Source: Nissolia schottii (lineage: Eukaryota > Streptophyta > Magnoliopsida > Fabales > Fabaceae). From it: a stretch of 64,000 nucleotides of DNA. The notes under the pieces were generated by a model, which saw nothing but the letters and a program-made list of their open reading frames with translations, ran no database searches and had not been told where the DNA came from. The position numbers were made by a program, and so were the translations under genes. Of this stretch, positions 1 to 10,895 are shown piece by piece. Position 1 is the stretch's first letter; each line of letters starts with the position of its first letter. The stretch is from NCBI GenBank assembly GCA_003254905.1, contig QANU01098975.1, positions 186,001 to 250,000 on the forward strand. The letters are read 5' to 3'.

Positions 1-212
1 TTAGATGTTTCATTCACCCTTTGATTACAACGATTTAAGAAAAATTCTGCACAAAAATAACACCTTCAATTTATGCTTACCACAAAAAGTTGGTGCAACC
101 GATAGAGATATGATTGGCTTTCAACAAAACTCATCATGAGACCCACATTTTTAGAAGTGTACTTAAATCTAAATTGTTAAAATTGCAATCTCATGCAAGA
201 ATTTCTAGTGAT
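1..212. other. 3' flank of the P450 gene
   Basis: AT-rich DNA beyond the stop codon of the minus-strand P450; it probably holds its 3' UTR. No other gene is seen. Confidence 0.5.
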
Positions 213-3200
213 TTAAATGGGTTGAATAATAATGGGAGCTCCATGTTGTGGCATAACAGTAATACGACTACTCGGAGCATGAGCATAAGAGGGTGAGAGC
301 TTGAATGAGAAATGTTGAAGAATCATAGCCAGAGCCATCTTGGCCTCCAAGAAGGCAAAGTTTTGGCCAGGGCAAATTCTTGGTCCCCAGCTAAAGGGAT
401 AGAAAGCATTTCCATCCTTTGAAGCTTTTGAAACCCCTTCACCAAACCTCTCTGGGTTGAACTCCTCTGGGTTCTCCCAATATGTGCTATCATAATGGAC
501 TAGTAACACTGATAAATATACCTCAACCCCTGCTGGAATGGACATGTTTCCTACCCTTGTTTCACATGAAGTGCATCTGTTAACAGCTACTACAGGTGGA
601 TATAATCTCAAAACTTCATACAGTATCATTGACACCTGCAAATTAAGTCAAATATTATGTGTTAATTTTTGCATTATTATTAGTATGCATCTTGTCTATT
701 TGTCCGCTTATTGTGACGTCTTTGAAAGTCCACAATGCGATGTCTCTCTCTTTGGGTTCTTTTAAAGATGTTCAAGAAGAATAAATACTTTTTTTTTCAT
801 TCATTTATTTTTCTTTGATTATATAAAAATTTACAAAAAATTATTGTATAAATGCAAGTTTAACATATCATATAAGTGCACTCGGATAAAAGTTGGTGGG
901 ACTCATGAATAAATGAACATATTAAAAAGAGTTAATAAAACTCACTTTAATCATGAGTGTACCTAATAATAATGTGTTAAACTTATACCTATGCAATATT
1001 TTCTTAGCTACTTACTATCTTGAGGCGATTTATGGCTTCAAAATCAGGTGCTCTTGTGCCAAAGATATCTAAAACTTCTCCTCTTGCTTTTTCTTGCCAA
1101 TCAGGATGCATAGATAAAACTATCATTGTCCAAGCGAGAAGATTGGCTGTGGTCTCTTGGCCAGCAAAGTAGAACAACTTGCATTCCTCAATCACATCCT
1201 CAGTTGTCAGAGCATTATTGCTTAGTTCTCTAGATTGAAGTAGAATGCTTAACAAATCATGCCCTTCTAACTTACTGTCCTTCATTGCTTGCTCTTTCTT
1301 CTCAATTATGTCCCGTAATATAGCTTTGATTTCGACATCTAGGTAATACCGTCTCTTGTTCTTCTTAGTTGGTATAAATCTAGTTACACAAAACATTAAT
1401 CATACAAACAACTTTTTAGGATGATCTCTGGGCTTTGACTTGGATAATAAGATGACATGTTTCTAAATTATTTTTTCCTTTTCTATCCCACCAATCATTT
1501 CTTGTTACATGAAAAATAAAGTTATACTATCTGGTAACTAATAATTTTTGTTTGGAGAGACACATCTCTCACGTAACAACAAGAGATGACTAGTGATTAG
1601 ATAGAAAATACACGTATGTAGATAATTTATATTGAAAACAAACGTTGACTTCCATATATGTATGAACGGATTAGAATGCACCTGAAACCTGGGATGTAGA
1701 CGTTGCTCAAGGCTTCATGGACCAACATTGCTTGCTCCTTTTGTAGTTGGAAAATTCTCTTTCCCTCTTGGTAGTTGCTTCCAAAGGCTGTTCGAGCTAT
1801 GACATCGCCAGTGAGAACGTTGAATTCTGAAGTAACATCAATTTCACACAATCCTTGGCCTTCCACCAGTTGTTGCCACCGCTCGATCATGGTACAACAA
1901 CTGTCTGAAAATGCTGGAACCATCGCCTACAATTGACCTTACAATAAATAATATATACTACTACGAAAGCAAATAGTACAGTTGCTGAAATTGGCTTGCA
2001 GGATAATTCCATTATTTGTACCAATGGATATCTTTTCATAAATTACCGATGTGAAAAAAAATATATATATAAATAATATTATTCTTATTACCTCTCCCGA
2101 ACCCCCCCGCATGCGTAGAAGAAGTAGGTAAAATATTTTTTTATCATCTATTTTATAAACAGTTCGATTTCATCATTTATTTGTAAACTATTAATCATTT
2201 AGTTCTTTGTTAGTTTTCTGAATATTCTACTAATGAATAATGTTAGTGTGACTATTAAATGACCATAATAACATTGTTTTTGACTCTTTTAATGGTCATG
2301 TCAAAGCCATTAATCATCATGTCAACACTGTTCGTTATTTGAAAAATTAGAGGATTAACAGGAGATTAAAGTGATTGACAATTTATAAATAAATGATCAA
2401 ATTAAACTTTTTATTTTGGAAAAAAGCAAAGGATTAAAGTGATTGACAATTTATAAATAAATGATCAAATTAAACATTTTTATTCTAGACAAAAAGTAAA
2501 GGATTAAAGTGAATAAATTGGTATAAATAGAGAAAAAAGAGTTTTTTTAACCCTAGAATCATGTTACCTTCAATTTGTCGAGAAGGAAAGCAGATGTTAT
2601 GACTCTTCTGCGTTGAGTCCATGTTTGGCCTTCAAGGCTTGACACTCCCTTGGTTAGAAGCCTGATTAGGGGGTTCTGTTTTATCTTCACAAAGTGGCCA
2701 TTCTTGTTTGTTAAAACAAACCTCACAAGCTCGGCATCCGCAATGATCAGTCGGGCTCTTCTTCCAAACCAACATAGTGAAACTTTCCCTGCACGAAATT
2801 AAGGGGCTATAAATTGTTAGCTAGGTTCATTAGTCTATATAAGGATTTATACCACATGTGCAAGGAGGTCAATATAAAACAGAATTTGTAATGATTATAA
2901 ACTTAAAAAGAAATAAAAGTAGTGAACTTAAACTAAATCTAAATCTTTTTTTTAGATACATAAGAGTTGACCAAGGTCCCAACAAATGGGGTAAGATAAG
3001 AAAAGGAACCAAAACCAAAATACAAGCTACAGCAAGCACACTCCAAAAACCAGAGTTCACTCCACACCTACAAAACAAACCAAAAGGCAAGGTTGCGTTT
3101 GGTACTAGACGTAAGGAGAGACAAAAAAATTGTCTCTTTAATTTCTAATTTTGTGTCTTCACACAAAAATTTTATAACAATGGTCCTCTAAAGTAAAGAT

Positions 3201-4105
3201 TTTATTTTATAGTGCAAAATAAGTGTTTTCTCTATTAAATTATTAAAAATAATGTGACTCATATCTATTTTAATAATCTAATTGTGAAAATAATCAATTT
3301 ATCATCTAAAATAAAATTACCTAGATAATCATCTCTCAAAATTTTATATTCCCTCTCTCCCAACTTAGGTGAAACACAAAAACATATAAAAATTTGATAT
3401 TCTTGCATTTACATTTTCCTGTACATTCTCTTATACCAATCACAACACAAGAGACTAAAGCAAAAGTTGACCATCACCAAATCAGATAGCAACCAAACAA
3501 TTACCATAGACCACAAGCACGGCAGACTAAAATACCAAAAGAACAATTTCACTAGTATTGAAATCAACCCCCCAATGGTTGAGGACAACCACTGCTCCCA
3601 AAAAGAAAAAGAATAAGAAACTGAGCTCACTACATCTAGATCTAGAAGACTAGAACTTATAAAGTCCTCAATTTATCTAATTTTTTAATAATTATTTTAT
3701 TCATACTAGCTTGAAATTCCAACCAAAACAAAAATTAGTTCATACTTTGAACACTAGCTTAATTATAAGGGAAGGAAATCATATAAATAAAATGTCAACA
3801 AGATATTCTTTCACTAGCTTACCGTACTGCTGAACCATTTTGTGATAAAAAGGGATGAGTCGAGGGACGACGATTTGGTGGTTGAGGGCGATAGGTTTTG
3901 ATGCTGCCTCCATGGTACACTTCTTCATATCTGAGATGTCACCGGTAAAAGGCTTGTAGGAAGAACCTTTGATCTCTTGCTTTCTTAACAATTTCTCTAG
4001 TCTTCTTGGTCTCCACCAAATGTTATTCACAAGTTTAATCATAATATAGAAGAAAACAAGAAAAGCAAAAGAGGCTGCCATGGTTTTGAAGGTGCAAACT
4101 TCCAT
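213..4105 (-). CDS. Cytochrome P450, CYP72 clan (CYP72A/CYP721A-like)
   Basis: A haem-thiolate monooxygenase that should sit in the ER membrane and oxidise a small molecule with electrons from P450 reductase. Five exons on the minus strand: 4105-3823, 2788-2568, 1926-1682, 1379-1016 and 635-213, all GT-AG, giving 511 aa, normal for the family. An N-terminal membrane anchor (about residues 9-27) is followed by the C-helix WTQRR, the I-helix AGQETT (322-327), ExxR as EVLR (378-381), PERF, and the haem loop FSWGPRICPG with its cysteine at 459. All key residues are present, so it looks functional. The anchor-plus-WW start, the five-exon layout and the C-terminal PQHGAPI point to the CYP72 clan. 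Known clan members act on triterpenoids, gibberellins or terpenoid indoles, but the substrate cannot be read from sequence. Assignment to CYP72A, CYP721A or CYP749A is not secure. Confidence 0.9.
2159..2520. repeat. Foldback and tandem repeat in P450 intron 2
   Basis: Within the intron between exons 2 and 3. A unit of about 68-70 bp starting GATTAAAGTGATTGACAA occurs at 2364 and 2432, with a third partial copy at 2502. The left side (about 2159-2225) matches the reverse complement of these units imperfectly, so the region could fold back. It is probably an old MITE whose right arm was duplicated in tandem. No target duplication was found. Confidence 0.5.
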
Positions 4106-4146
4106 CTTCTAAACAAGTAGAGAGTAGAAAACTCAAAAGAACTTGG

Positions 4147-4152
4147 TATATA
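4147..4152 (-). promoter_or_regulatory. Candidate TATA box of the P450 gene
   Basis: TATATA about 42 bp upstream of the ATG on the minus strand. The position allows only a short 5' UTR. It is inferred from position alone. Confidence 0.4.
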
Positions 4153-4874
4153 TCAGAGTGAGGATTAATAAACCAATGCCAAGGTTGTCTGAAATCTCCA
4201 ATGGACTAATATTATTATATTCTTTACATCTTTTTCGCTATATTAATTTTAATGATAAAACTATTAAAACACGTGTCAACACGTTATCTTTTTTTTTTTT
4301 TTAATCTTTGTTTACTAAATAAAATGTATAGAAATATCAAACATGTATCGAATATGGTAAAATACAAATAACAAAGTTCTTGTTAAAAAATCAAACACCT
4401 TACATCAACCGCTCTACTAATGATGAAATAGTCACATGTTTAGCATAACAATAATTGCCATTTTTTTGGGTAAAGTAACACAACAATAATTGTCGTTTTC
4501 ATACGTGAAAACCCTCTTCTTTTTATTCCTATTATATTAACCAAGGTTATGATAATTTCTTGGCACATTAGCCGAGTTATTTGTATTTAGTTGCCTATTC
4601 GTAGGCAAATACTTTTAGTTTTTATTCTATATTTGTGTTTAATAATTTGCCATGGGTTGATGAAATTTACTCTCTGAGCCTTTGTTAATTCAAATTGATT
4701 CTTCTATGTTCATGTATAGTACTTTTTTGTGTCTTTCAAAATGTTATTTTGGTAGTTGATGTAAGGATTTTAAAATTGTAGGCTAATATTAATTGATGTT
4801 TATTGATTTTATTAAAATGAGTTGGTGAACAATTCATTCGAGAGTTTTGATAAACATGAGTGATGCGTTTAACT
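4153..4874. other. P450 upstream region
   Basis: AT-rich intergenic DNA between the P450 promoter and the copia element. No coding region or RNA gene is seen. Confidence 0.5.
4870..4874. repeat. Left target-site duplication of the copia element
   Basis: TAACT, repeated directly after the 3' LTR at 10891-10895. Five bases is the usual copia length. Confidence 0.75.
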
Positions 4875-5179
4875 TAGTACACAAGGAAACAACAAATTAG
4901 TTTTTCTTGCATAGCAAGTTAGTTAGGAGAATTTATTTCTACTGAAGTTAGTTACAATGCATAACTAACTGAAGGCTTCACTGTTTTCTCTATATATACC
5001 GATGTATATTCACCAAGCATAATAACATTTTCTATTCAATTTCAATTCTTTCACAATTCTCCTGCTCCTCAATTTTTCTTTATTCTCTTCTGCAAATTTT
5101 ACATTTTGTTACTATTTCTGCTATTTTCTTGCTGCGCATCTTCATGGCTGCTGTTTAAGCTCAGCCATGGTTTTTGTCA
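4875..5179 (+). repeat. 5' LTR of the copia element
   Basis: 305 bp, matching 10586-10890 at all but about four sites. It ends in CA directly before the primer-binding site. It starts TA rather than the usual TG. A TATATA motif near 4992 could be its promoter. Confidence 0.88.
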
Positions 5180-5187
5180 TGGTATCA
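5180..5187 (+). other. Primer-binding site of the copia element
   Basis: TGGTATCA, complementary to the 3' end of plant initiator-Met tRNA, lies immediately after the 5' LTR. This is the normal copia placement. Confidence 0.75.
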
Positions 5188-5571
5188 CTCGCGATCTCCT
5201 TCTACTTCCGTCTCTCCTCGATCATTTAACAGGTTTTTCTCACCGTTTTTCTTGCATAGCACTGTTGCTTGGTACTTACTTTCATCGCTGAAGTTTCGAG
5301 TCACTGCACCCATTCATGGTCAGTTTCTTGAAGTTTCTAAAAATGGTGACTGTAGTGAAACTCTCCTGCAATCTTGGTGCACTTACTGCATTTTGAGAAT
5401 ACTCCAAGAATGTACCTAATCAAGCATTCCTTTCTTTTCTTTCACCAAATTCATCTCCAATCAACCAAAGATTCATCAATTCTTTTTTCTTCAATGCCTA
5501 TTTCCTAATCATTTTAATCTCTACAAAACCTGTGATCCTGCATCTTTTCTGTACTTTCTTGCTCAATCAAA

Positions 5572-6819
5572 ATGGAAGAATCTGATCAGATTCCACCATC
5601 CACAAAAGGAATTGCACAAGATTCCCTTCTGCAACAAATACAAATCCTTCAACAGTTGATGCGGCTGGGGAATGTTAATAACAGCCAGCAAAGTGATCTA
5701 ACATTGGATTCATTCTATCTACATCCTGGGGAAAACCCTGGTGTTTCTCTAATCTCAACCACCCTTACTCCTCATAACTACTACACATGGGAGAGGGCTA
5801 TGAAGCTTGCATTAAAAGGCAAGAACAAACTCAAATTTGTCGATGGAACAATCACAAAACCACCAATTTCTGATCCACAGTATGCAGCATGGGACAAGTG
5901 CAATACATATATTCTCTCTTGGATTACTAGGTCCTTGAGTCCTGAAATATATCAGAGTGTGATATGGATTGAGGATTGTCACCAACTATGGCTAGATCTC
6001 AAAAGAAGATACCATCAAGGTGATGTATTCCGAACTGCAATCTTACAAGAAGAGTTATACTCTGTCAAACAAGGTGAACTTACTGTTACAAATTACTTTA
6101 CTAAGTTGAAAATTTTATGGGAAGAGCTTGATAGCCTCCTGCCTATCCCTAGCTGTCTATGCCATCCTCCATGCAATTGTGGTCTGGGAATCATTAGAGG
6201 TTATAGAGCTAATGAATATGCAATCCAGTTCTTGAGGGGTTTAAATGAGCAGTATACCCATATAAGAACCCAAGTCATGATGATGAAGCCTCTCCCCACC
6301 CTCAATGATATTTTTTCCTTACTTATAGAACAAGAAAGACAGCTAGTTTCATCTCCTGCTGATTCTGTTGTTCTGTTCAACAACTCTGATCAGAATAAAC
6401 AACAACAAACTAGAGGAAACTATGGCTCTAGGGGCAGAGGTCGAACAAACACTACTGCTAGAGGTGGCAGAAACCCAGCTGGAAGAGGGCAGTCCTCCAG
6501 ATACTGCATTTTTTGCAACACCACTGGCCACACTATAGAGAAATGCTTCCACAAGCATGGATATCCTCCTGGCTATCCTGAACATCTCAAATGGTCAACT
6601 GCCAAAAATCAATCAAGGATCAATAATATGGTAGTCATATTTGATAATTCTGAAGAAAAAGCTATCAACAGCAACAAATGTTCTGCAGGGGACACAAATT
6701 CTGATTCTGGACTAATATCTTTCTCCAAGGAACGAGGGCTGAAGCTGCTTGCTCTCCTACAACAGCATGAATCACTGCACTCTACCAGAAACTCCATAAA
6801 TCAGCTGTCCACTACATAA
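5572..6819 (+). CDS. gag region of the copia element (fossil)
   Basis: An open frame of 415 codons. The N-terminal half matches the plant copia gag pattern, with the YYTWERAMKLAL region about 70 residues in and a UBN2/retrotran_gag-like segment after it. A glycine- and arginine-rich stretch precedes one CCHC zinc knuckle (CIFCNTTGHTIEKC, about residues 312-325), which would bind RNA in a virus-like particle. It is part of a broken element and not a host gene. Confidence 0.85.
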   Translation: MEESDQIPPSTKGIAQDSLLQQIQILQQLMRLGNVNNSQQSDLTLDSFYLHPGENPGVSLISTTLTPHNYYTWERAMKLALKGKNKLKFVDGTITKPPISDPQYAAWDKCNTYILSWITRSLSPEIYQSVIWIEDCHQLWLDLKRRYHQGDVFRTAILQEELYSVKQGELTVTNYFTKLKILWEELDSLLPIPSCLCHPPCNCGLGIIRGYRANEYAIQFLRGLNEQYTHIRTQVMMMKPLPTLNDIFSLLIEQERQLVSSPADSVVLFNNSDQNKQQQTRGNYGSRGRGRTNTTARGGRNPAGRGQSSRYCIFCNTTGHTIEKCFHKHGYPPGYPEHLKWSTAKNQSRINNMVVIFDNSEEKAINSNKCSAGDTNSDSGLISFSKERGLKLLALLQQHESLHSTRNSINQLSTT

Positions 6820-6994
6820 CCTAGATAAACAGGTAAACATTTCACTCTATCTTGTATCATTGCCAATACAAAATGGATCATAGATACAGGAGCCACAGAC
6901 CATGTGTGCCACTCCTTATCCATGTTCCACAATTACCATCAAATCCCACCCATAGAAGTCAATTTTCCCGATGGCACTAAGATATTATCTCACN

Positions 6995-8227
6995 AAATCC
7001 CGTCGGTGAACAGTAAAATCGCGACCCCTCACAGTGGCCTAAACCGCGCCGAAAAAGGGCCCTGTTTTGAAAATTTGAACCGGAGGCCAAAACAGTTGTT
7101 CTAGCTCTTGCTGCAGCAAATAATTGGTTTCTAAAGCAACTAGATGTCAATACTGCATTTCTCCATGGAGACCTCCATGAAGAGGTGTACATGTAGGTTC
7201 CCCCAGGTTTAGAGATCCCAAATAAATCCAGCAAGGTGTGCAAATTGGTTAAGTCTCTCTACGGCCTAAAGCAGGCCAGCAGGCTATGGAACTATAAGCT
7301 TACCTCATTTCTGTTAGCAGCAGGGTTCATTCAATCTAAGGTAGACTATTCATTGTTTACCAAATCCACAGGTCCTTCCTTCACAACAGTTCTTGTTTAT
7401 GTTGATGACCTGTTGCTGACAGGAAACAACATTACAGAAATACAGTCTCTCAAAGATCAATTACACTCAGATTTTACCATCAAGGACCTAGGGGATGCCA
7501 AATACTTTCTTGGCACGGAGCTTGCCCGCAGTCACAAAGGCATAGCTTTATTCCAAAGAAAGTATGCTTTGGAACTATTAGAAGATGCTGGGTTGTTAGC
7601 TGCCAAACCCGCTCCTTCCCCTTTTGACTACACTCTCAAAGTACAAAAACAAGGTTCTGCTCCCATCTCTGATCCAACAAGCTATAGGCGCTTAATTGGA
7701 AGGTTAATTTATTTAACCAGCACTCGCCTCGATTTGGCCTTTGCAGTTCACCAGCTAAGTCAATTCATTTCCAACCCCATGATTGAACATCAGTAGGCAG
7801 CCACAAAGCTACTCAAGTATATTAAGAAAGCCCCTGCTCTTGGTTTATTTTTCCCCTTTTCTTCTACCAAAAGAGTTTCTGGTTTTACTGATGCTGACTG
7901 GGGATCCTGTGTGGACACCAGAAGATGCATTTCTGGGTTTTGTTTCTTCATAGGGGATGCTATTGTGAGTTGGAAAAGTAAGAAACAGGCTACTGTTTCT
8001 CGCAGCTCCTCTGAAGCTGAATACCGTGCCATGGCTGCAGCTGGATGTGAGGCACAGTGGCTATCATACCTGCTAGCTGACCTTCAACACCCTTTGACTC
8101 AACCCATTCTACTATTTTGGGACAGCAAGTCCACTGTCCACATTGCAAGCAATCCCGTTTTTCATGAAAGAACGAAGCACATTGACATGGATTGTCATAG
8201 TGTTCGAGAAAAGATTGTCTCAGGATT
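6995..8227 (+). repeat. 1,233-bp block identical to 9218-10450, bounded by Ns
   Basis: This block lies between single N bases at 6994 and 8228 and appears to match 9218-10450 base for base (constant offset 2,223). It starts inside the non-copia insert of the RT region and ends inside RNase H, so neither end is a natural element boundary. It occupies the place of the integrase core, and its size is close to what that region would need. A wrongly filled assembly gap is the simplest explanation. Confidence 0.9.
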
Positions 8228-9093
8228 NAGTAGAGCTAGGCAATGTGTCTTTATTGGATTCAAAAGAGGCACCAAGGGATATATTCTCTATGATCTCAAC
8301 TCTAGGGAGATGTTTTTATCAAGGCATGTCACATTCTATGAACATATATTTCCTTACAAAATTTTAAACAATTCCAAAACTGATGCTTCAGATTCTGCTA
8401 CTGTTTTTTATAACACAAATTCAGGTTTCTTTGATGATTTTCACTCGCATTATTATCACACATCTGTTCCTCATTCATCACCAATTCCCTAGCTTCTAAT
8501 TTACAAAATTCTAACAATCCATCCCCTGCTGCATCACATTCTGGTATGCCTTGTATGCCAAATCCTGAAAACATTTCTTTTGCATCAAGCATCACTTCTA
8601 GTGTTGATTCATTACCTCAAGTTGCTGCTCCATTAAGAAGATCCTCTAGAGATAAGAGAGCTCCCTCTTATCTGAGAGAGTACCATTGCAATCTCTCCAA
8701 AAGTTCAGCATTACAACCCTCCTCAAGCATTCAGCATCCTCTTTCTCATGTTCTCACATATAGCAACCTGTCCCTAACTTACAAATTTTTTTTCCTTAGC
8801 CATCTCCACTCAAACTGAACCTACTAGCTACAAGAGTGCAATAACTCATGATTGTTGGAAACAAGCCATCCAAAGTGAACTCCAATCTCTCAAGGATAAT
8901 GGCACATGGGTTTTGACTGATTTACCACTTGGAAAGAAAGCCATTGGCTGCAAATGGGTATTCAAAATCAAATACAAGTCTGATGGGAGCATTGAAAGAC
9001 ACAAGGCAAGATTGGTTGCTAAATGATACAACCAAACTGAAGGGCTGGATTATCTAGAAACCTTCAGCCCAGTAGCAAAAATGACCACAATTA

Positions 9094-9311
9094 CTCTTTA
9101 CATCCTTCCCCTAAAGGGTTCACCCACCATTCATAGGGTTTTAGAAATTCACCCTACACCATGAACAGTAAAACCCCCGGCCGTGAACAGTGGCATGAAT
9201 AGTGCCGATGAACAGTGAAATCCCGTCGGTGAACAGTAAAATCGCGACCCCTCACAGTGGCCTAAACCGCGCCGAAAAAGGGCCCTGTTTTGAAAATTTG
9301 AACCGGAGGCC
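9094..9311. repeat. Non-copia insert of about 220 bp with TGAACAGT repeats, within the RT region
   Basis: Copia-like RT sequence stops near 9093 and resumes near 9312. Between them lies unrelated, more GC-rich DNA with five TGAACAGT or TGAATAGT motifs within about 75 bp (near 9161-9235). Such strings recur in some plant Ty3-type LTRs, from memory. No clear target duplication was seen at its edges, so its origin is open. Confidence 0.6.
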
Positions 9312-10585
9312 AAAACAGTTGTTCTAGCTCTTGCTGCAGCAAATAATTGGTTTCTAAAGCAACTAGATGTCAATACTGCATTTCTCCATGGAGACCTCCA
9401 TGAAGAGGTGTACATGTAGGTTCCCCCAGGTTTAGAGATCCCAAATAAATCCAGCAAGGTGTGCAAATTGGTTAAGTCTCTCTACGGCCTAAAGCAGGCC
9501 AGCAGGCTATGGAACTATAAGCTTACCTCATTTCTGTTAGCAGCAGGGTTCATTCAATCTAAGGTAGACTATTCATTGTTTACCAAATCCACAGGTCCTT
9601 CCTTCACAACAGTTCTTGTTTATGTTGATGACCTGTTGCTGACAGGAAACAACATTACAGAAATACAGTCTCTCAAAGATCAATTACACTCAGATTTTAC
9701 CATCAAGGACCTAGGGGATGCCAAATACTTTCTTGGCACGGAGCTTGCCCGCAGTCACAAAGGCATAGCTTTATTCCAAAGAAAGTATGCTTTGGAACTA
9801 TTAGAAGATGCTGGGTTGTTAGCTGCCAAACCCGCTCCTTCCCCTTTTGACTACACTCTCAAAGTACAAAAACAAGGTTCTGCTCCCATCTCTGATCCAA
9901 CAAGCTATAGGCGCTTAATTGGAAGGTTAATTTATTTAACCAGCACTCGCCTCGATTTGGCCTTTGCAGTTCACCAGCTAAGTCAATTCATTTCCAACCC
10001 CATGATTGAACATCAGTAGGCAGCCACAAAGCTACTCAAGTATATTAAGAAAGCCCCTGCTCTTGGTTTATTTTTCCCCTTTTCTTCTACCAAAAGAGTT
10101 TCTGGTTTTACTGATGCTGACTGGGGATCCTGTGTGGACACCAGAAGATGCATTTCTGGGTTTTGTTTCTTCATAGGGGATGCTATTGTGAGTTGGAAAA
10201 GTAAGAAACAGGCTACTGTTTCTCGCAGCTCCTCTGAAGCTGAATACCGTGCCATGGCTGCAGCTGGATGTGAGGCACAGTGGCTATCATACCTGCTAGC
10301 TGACCTTCAACACCCTTTGACTCAACCCATTCTACTATTTTGGGACAGCAAGTCCACTGTCCACATTGCAAGCAATCCCGTTTTTCATGAAAGAACGAAG
10401 CACATTGACATGGATTGTCATAGTGTTCGAGAAAAGATTGTCTCAGGATTACTTCACCTCCTTCCTATTTCGTCACAAGAACAAACGACTGATGTACTGA
10501 CCAAGCCCTTGCAGCCTAGCCACTTTGCTAGAATGGTCGCCAAACTTGGCCTCCGTGATTTATACGGTCAAGTTTGTGGGGGGGG

Positions 10586-10890
10586 TATTACACAAGGAAA
10601 CAACAAATTAGTTTTTCTTGCATAGCAAGTTAGTTAGGAGAATTTATTTCTACTGAAGTTAGTTACAATGCATAACTAACTGAAGGCTTCACTGTTTTCT
10701 CTATATATACCGATGTATATTCACCAAGCATAATAACATTTTCTATTCAATTTCAATTCTTTCACAATTCTCCTGCTCCTCAATTTTTCTTTATTCTCTT
10801 CTGCAAATTTTACATTCAGTTACTATTTCTGCTATTTTCTTGCTGCGCATCTTCATGGCTGCTGTTTAAGCTCAGCCATGGTTTCTGTCA
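10586..10890 (+). repeat. 3' LTR of the copia element
   Basis: 305 bp, about 98.7% identical to 4875-5179. It is preceded by a run of eight or more G bases (polypurine tract) and followed by TAACT. Confidence 0.88.
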
Positions 10891-10895
10891 TAACT

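Larger units (their letters stand above)
4875..10890 (+). mobile_element. Ty1/copia LTR retrotransposon, broken, with an N-bounded duplicated block
   Basis: A 6,016-bp element flanked by a TAACT duplication (4870-4874 and 10891-10895). Parts in order: 5' LTR; primer-binding site starting TGGTATCA (initiator-Met tRNA type) at 5180; gag (5572-6819); start of the aspartic protease with its DTGA motif (about 6870-6993); an N at 6994; a block of RT-RNase H sequence (6995-8227); an N at 8228; integrase C-terminal region (from 8229); reverse transcriptase; RNase H; a G-rich polypurine tract (about 10575-10585); 3' LTR. The order gag-protease-integrase-RT-RNase H is diagnostic of copia. The integrase core that should lie between protease and integrase C-terminus is absent and the N-bounded block sits in its place. 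The element is a fossil with several breaks. The LTRs differ at about 4 of 305 sites (about 1.3%), suggesting insertion roughly 0.5-1.5 million years ago at commonly used plant rates. Confidence 0.93.

Noticed and set aside
213-4105. The P450 considered as a pseudogene because its exons are scattered
   Set aside because: All five exons join in phase, and the haem cysteine, ExxR and AGQETT motifs are all present.
6977-7243. Minus-strand open frame repeated at 9149-9466
   Set aside because: It is the complement of the copia RT region and its insert; it has no family features of its own.
7790-8032. Minus-strand 80-codon frame repeated at 10013-10255
   Set aside because: A shadow of the RNase H part of the copia element.
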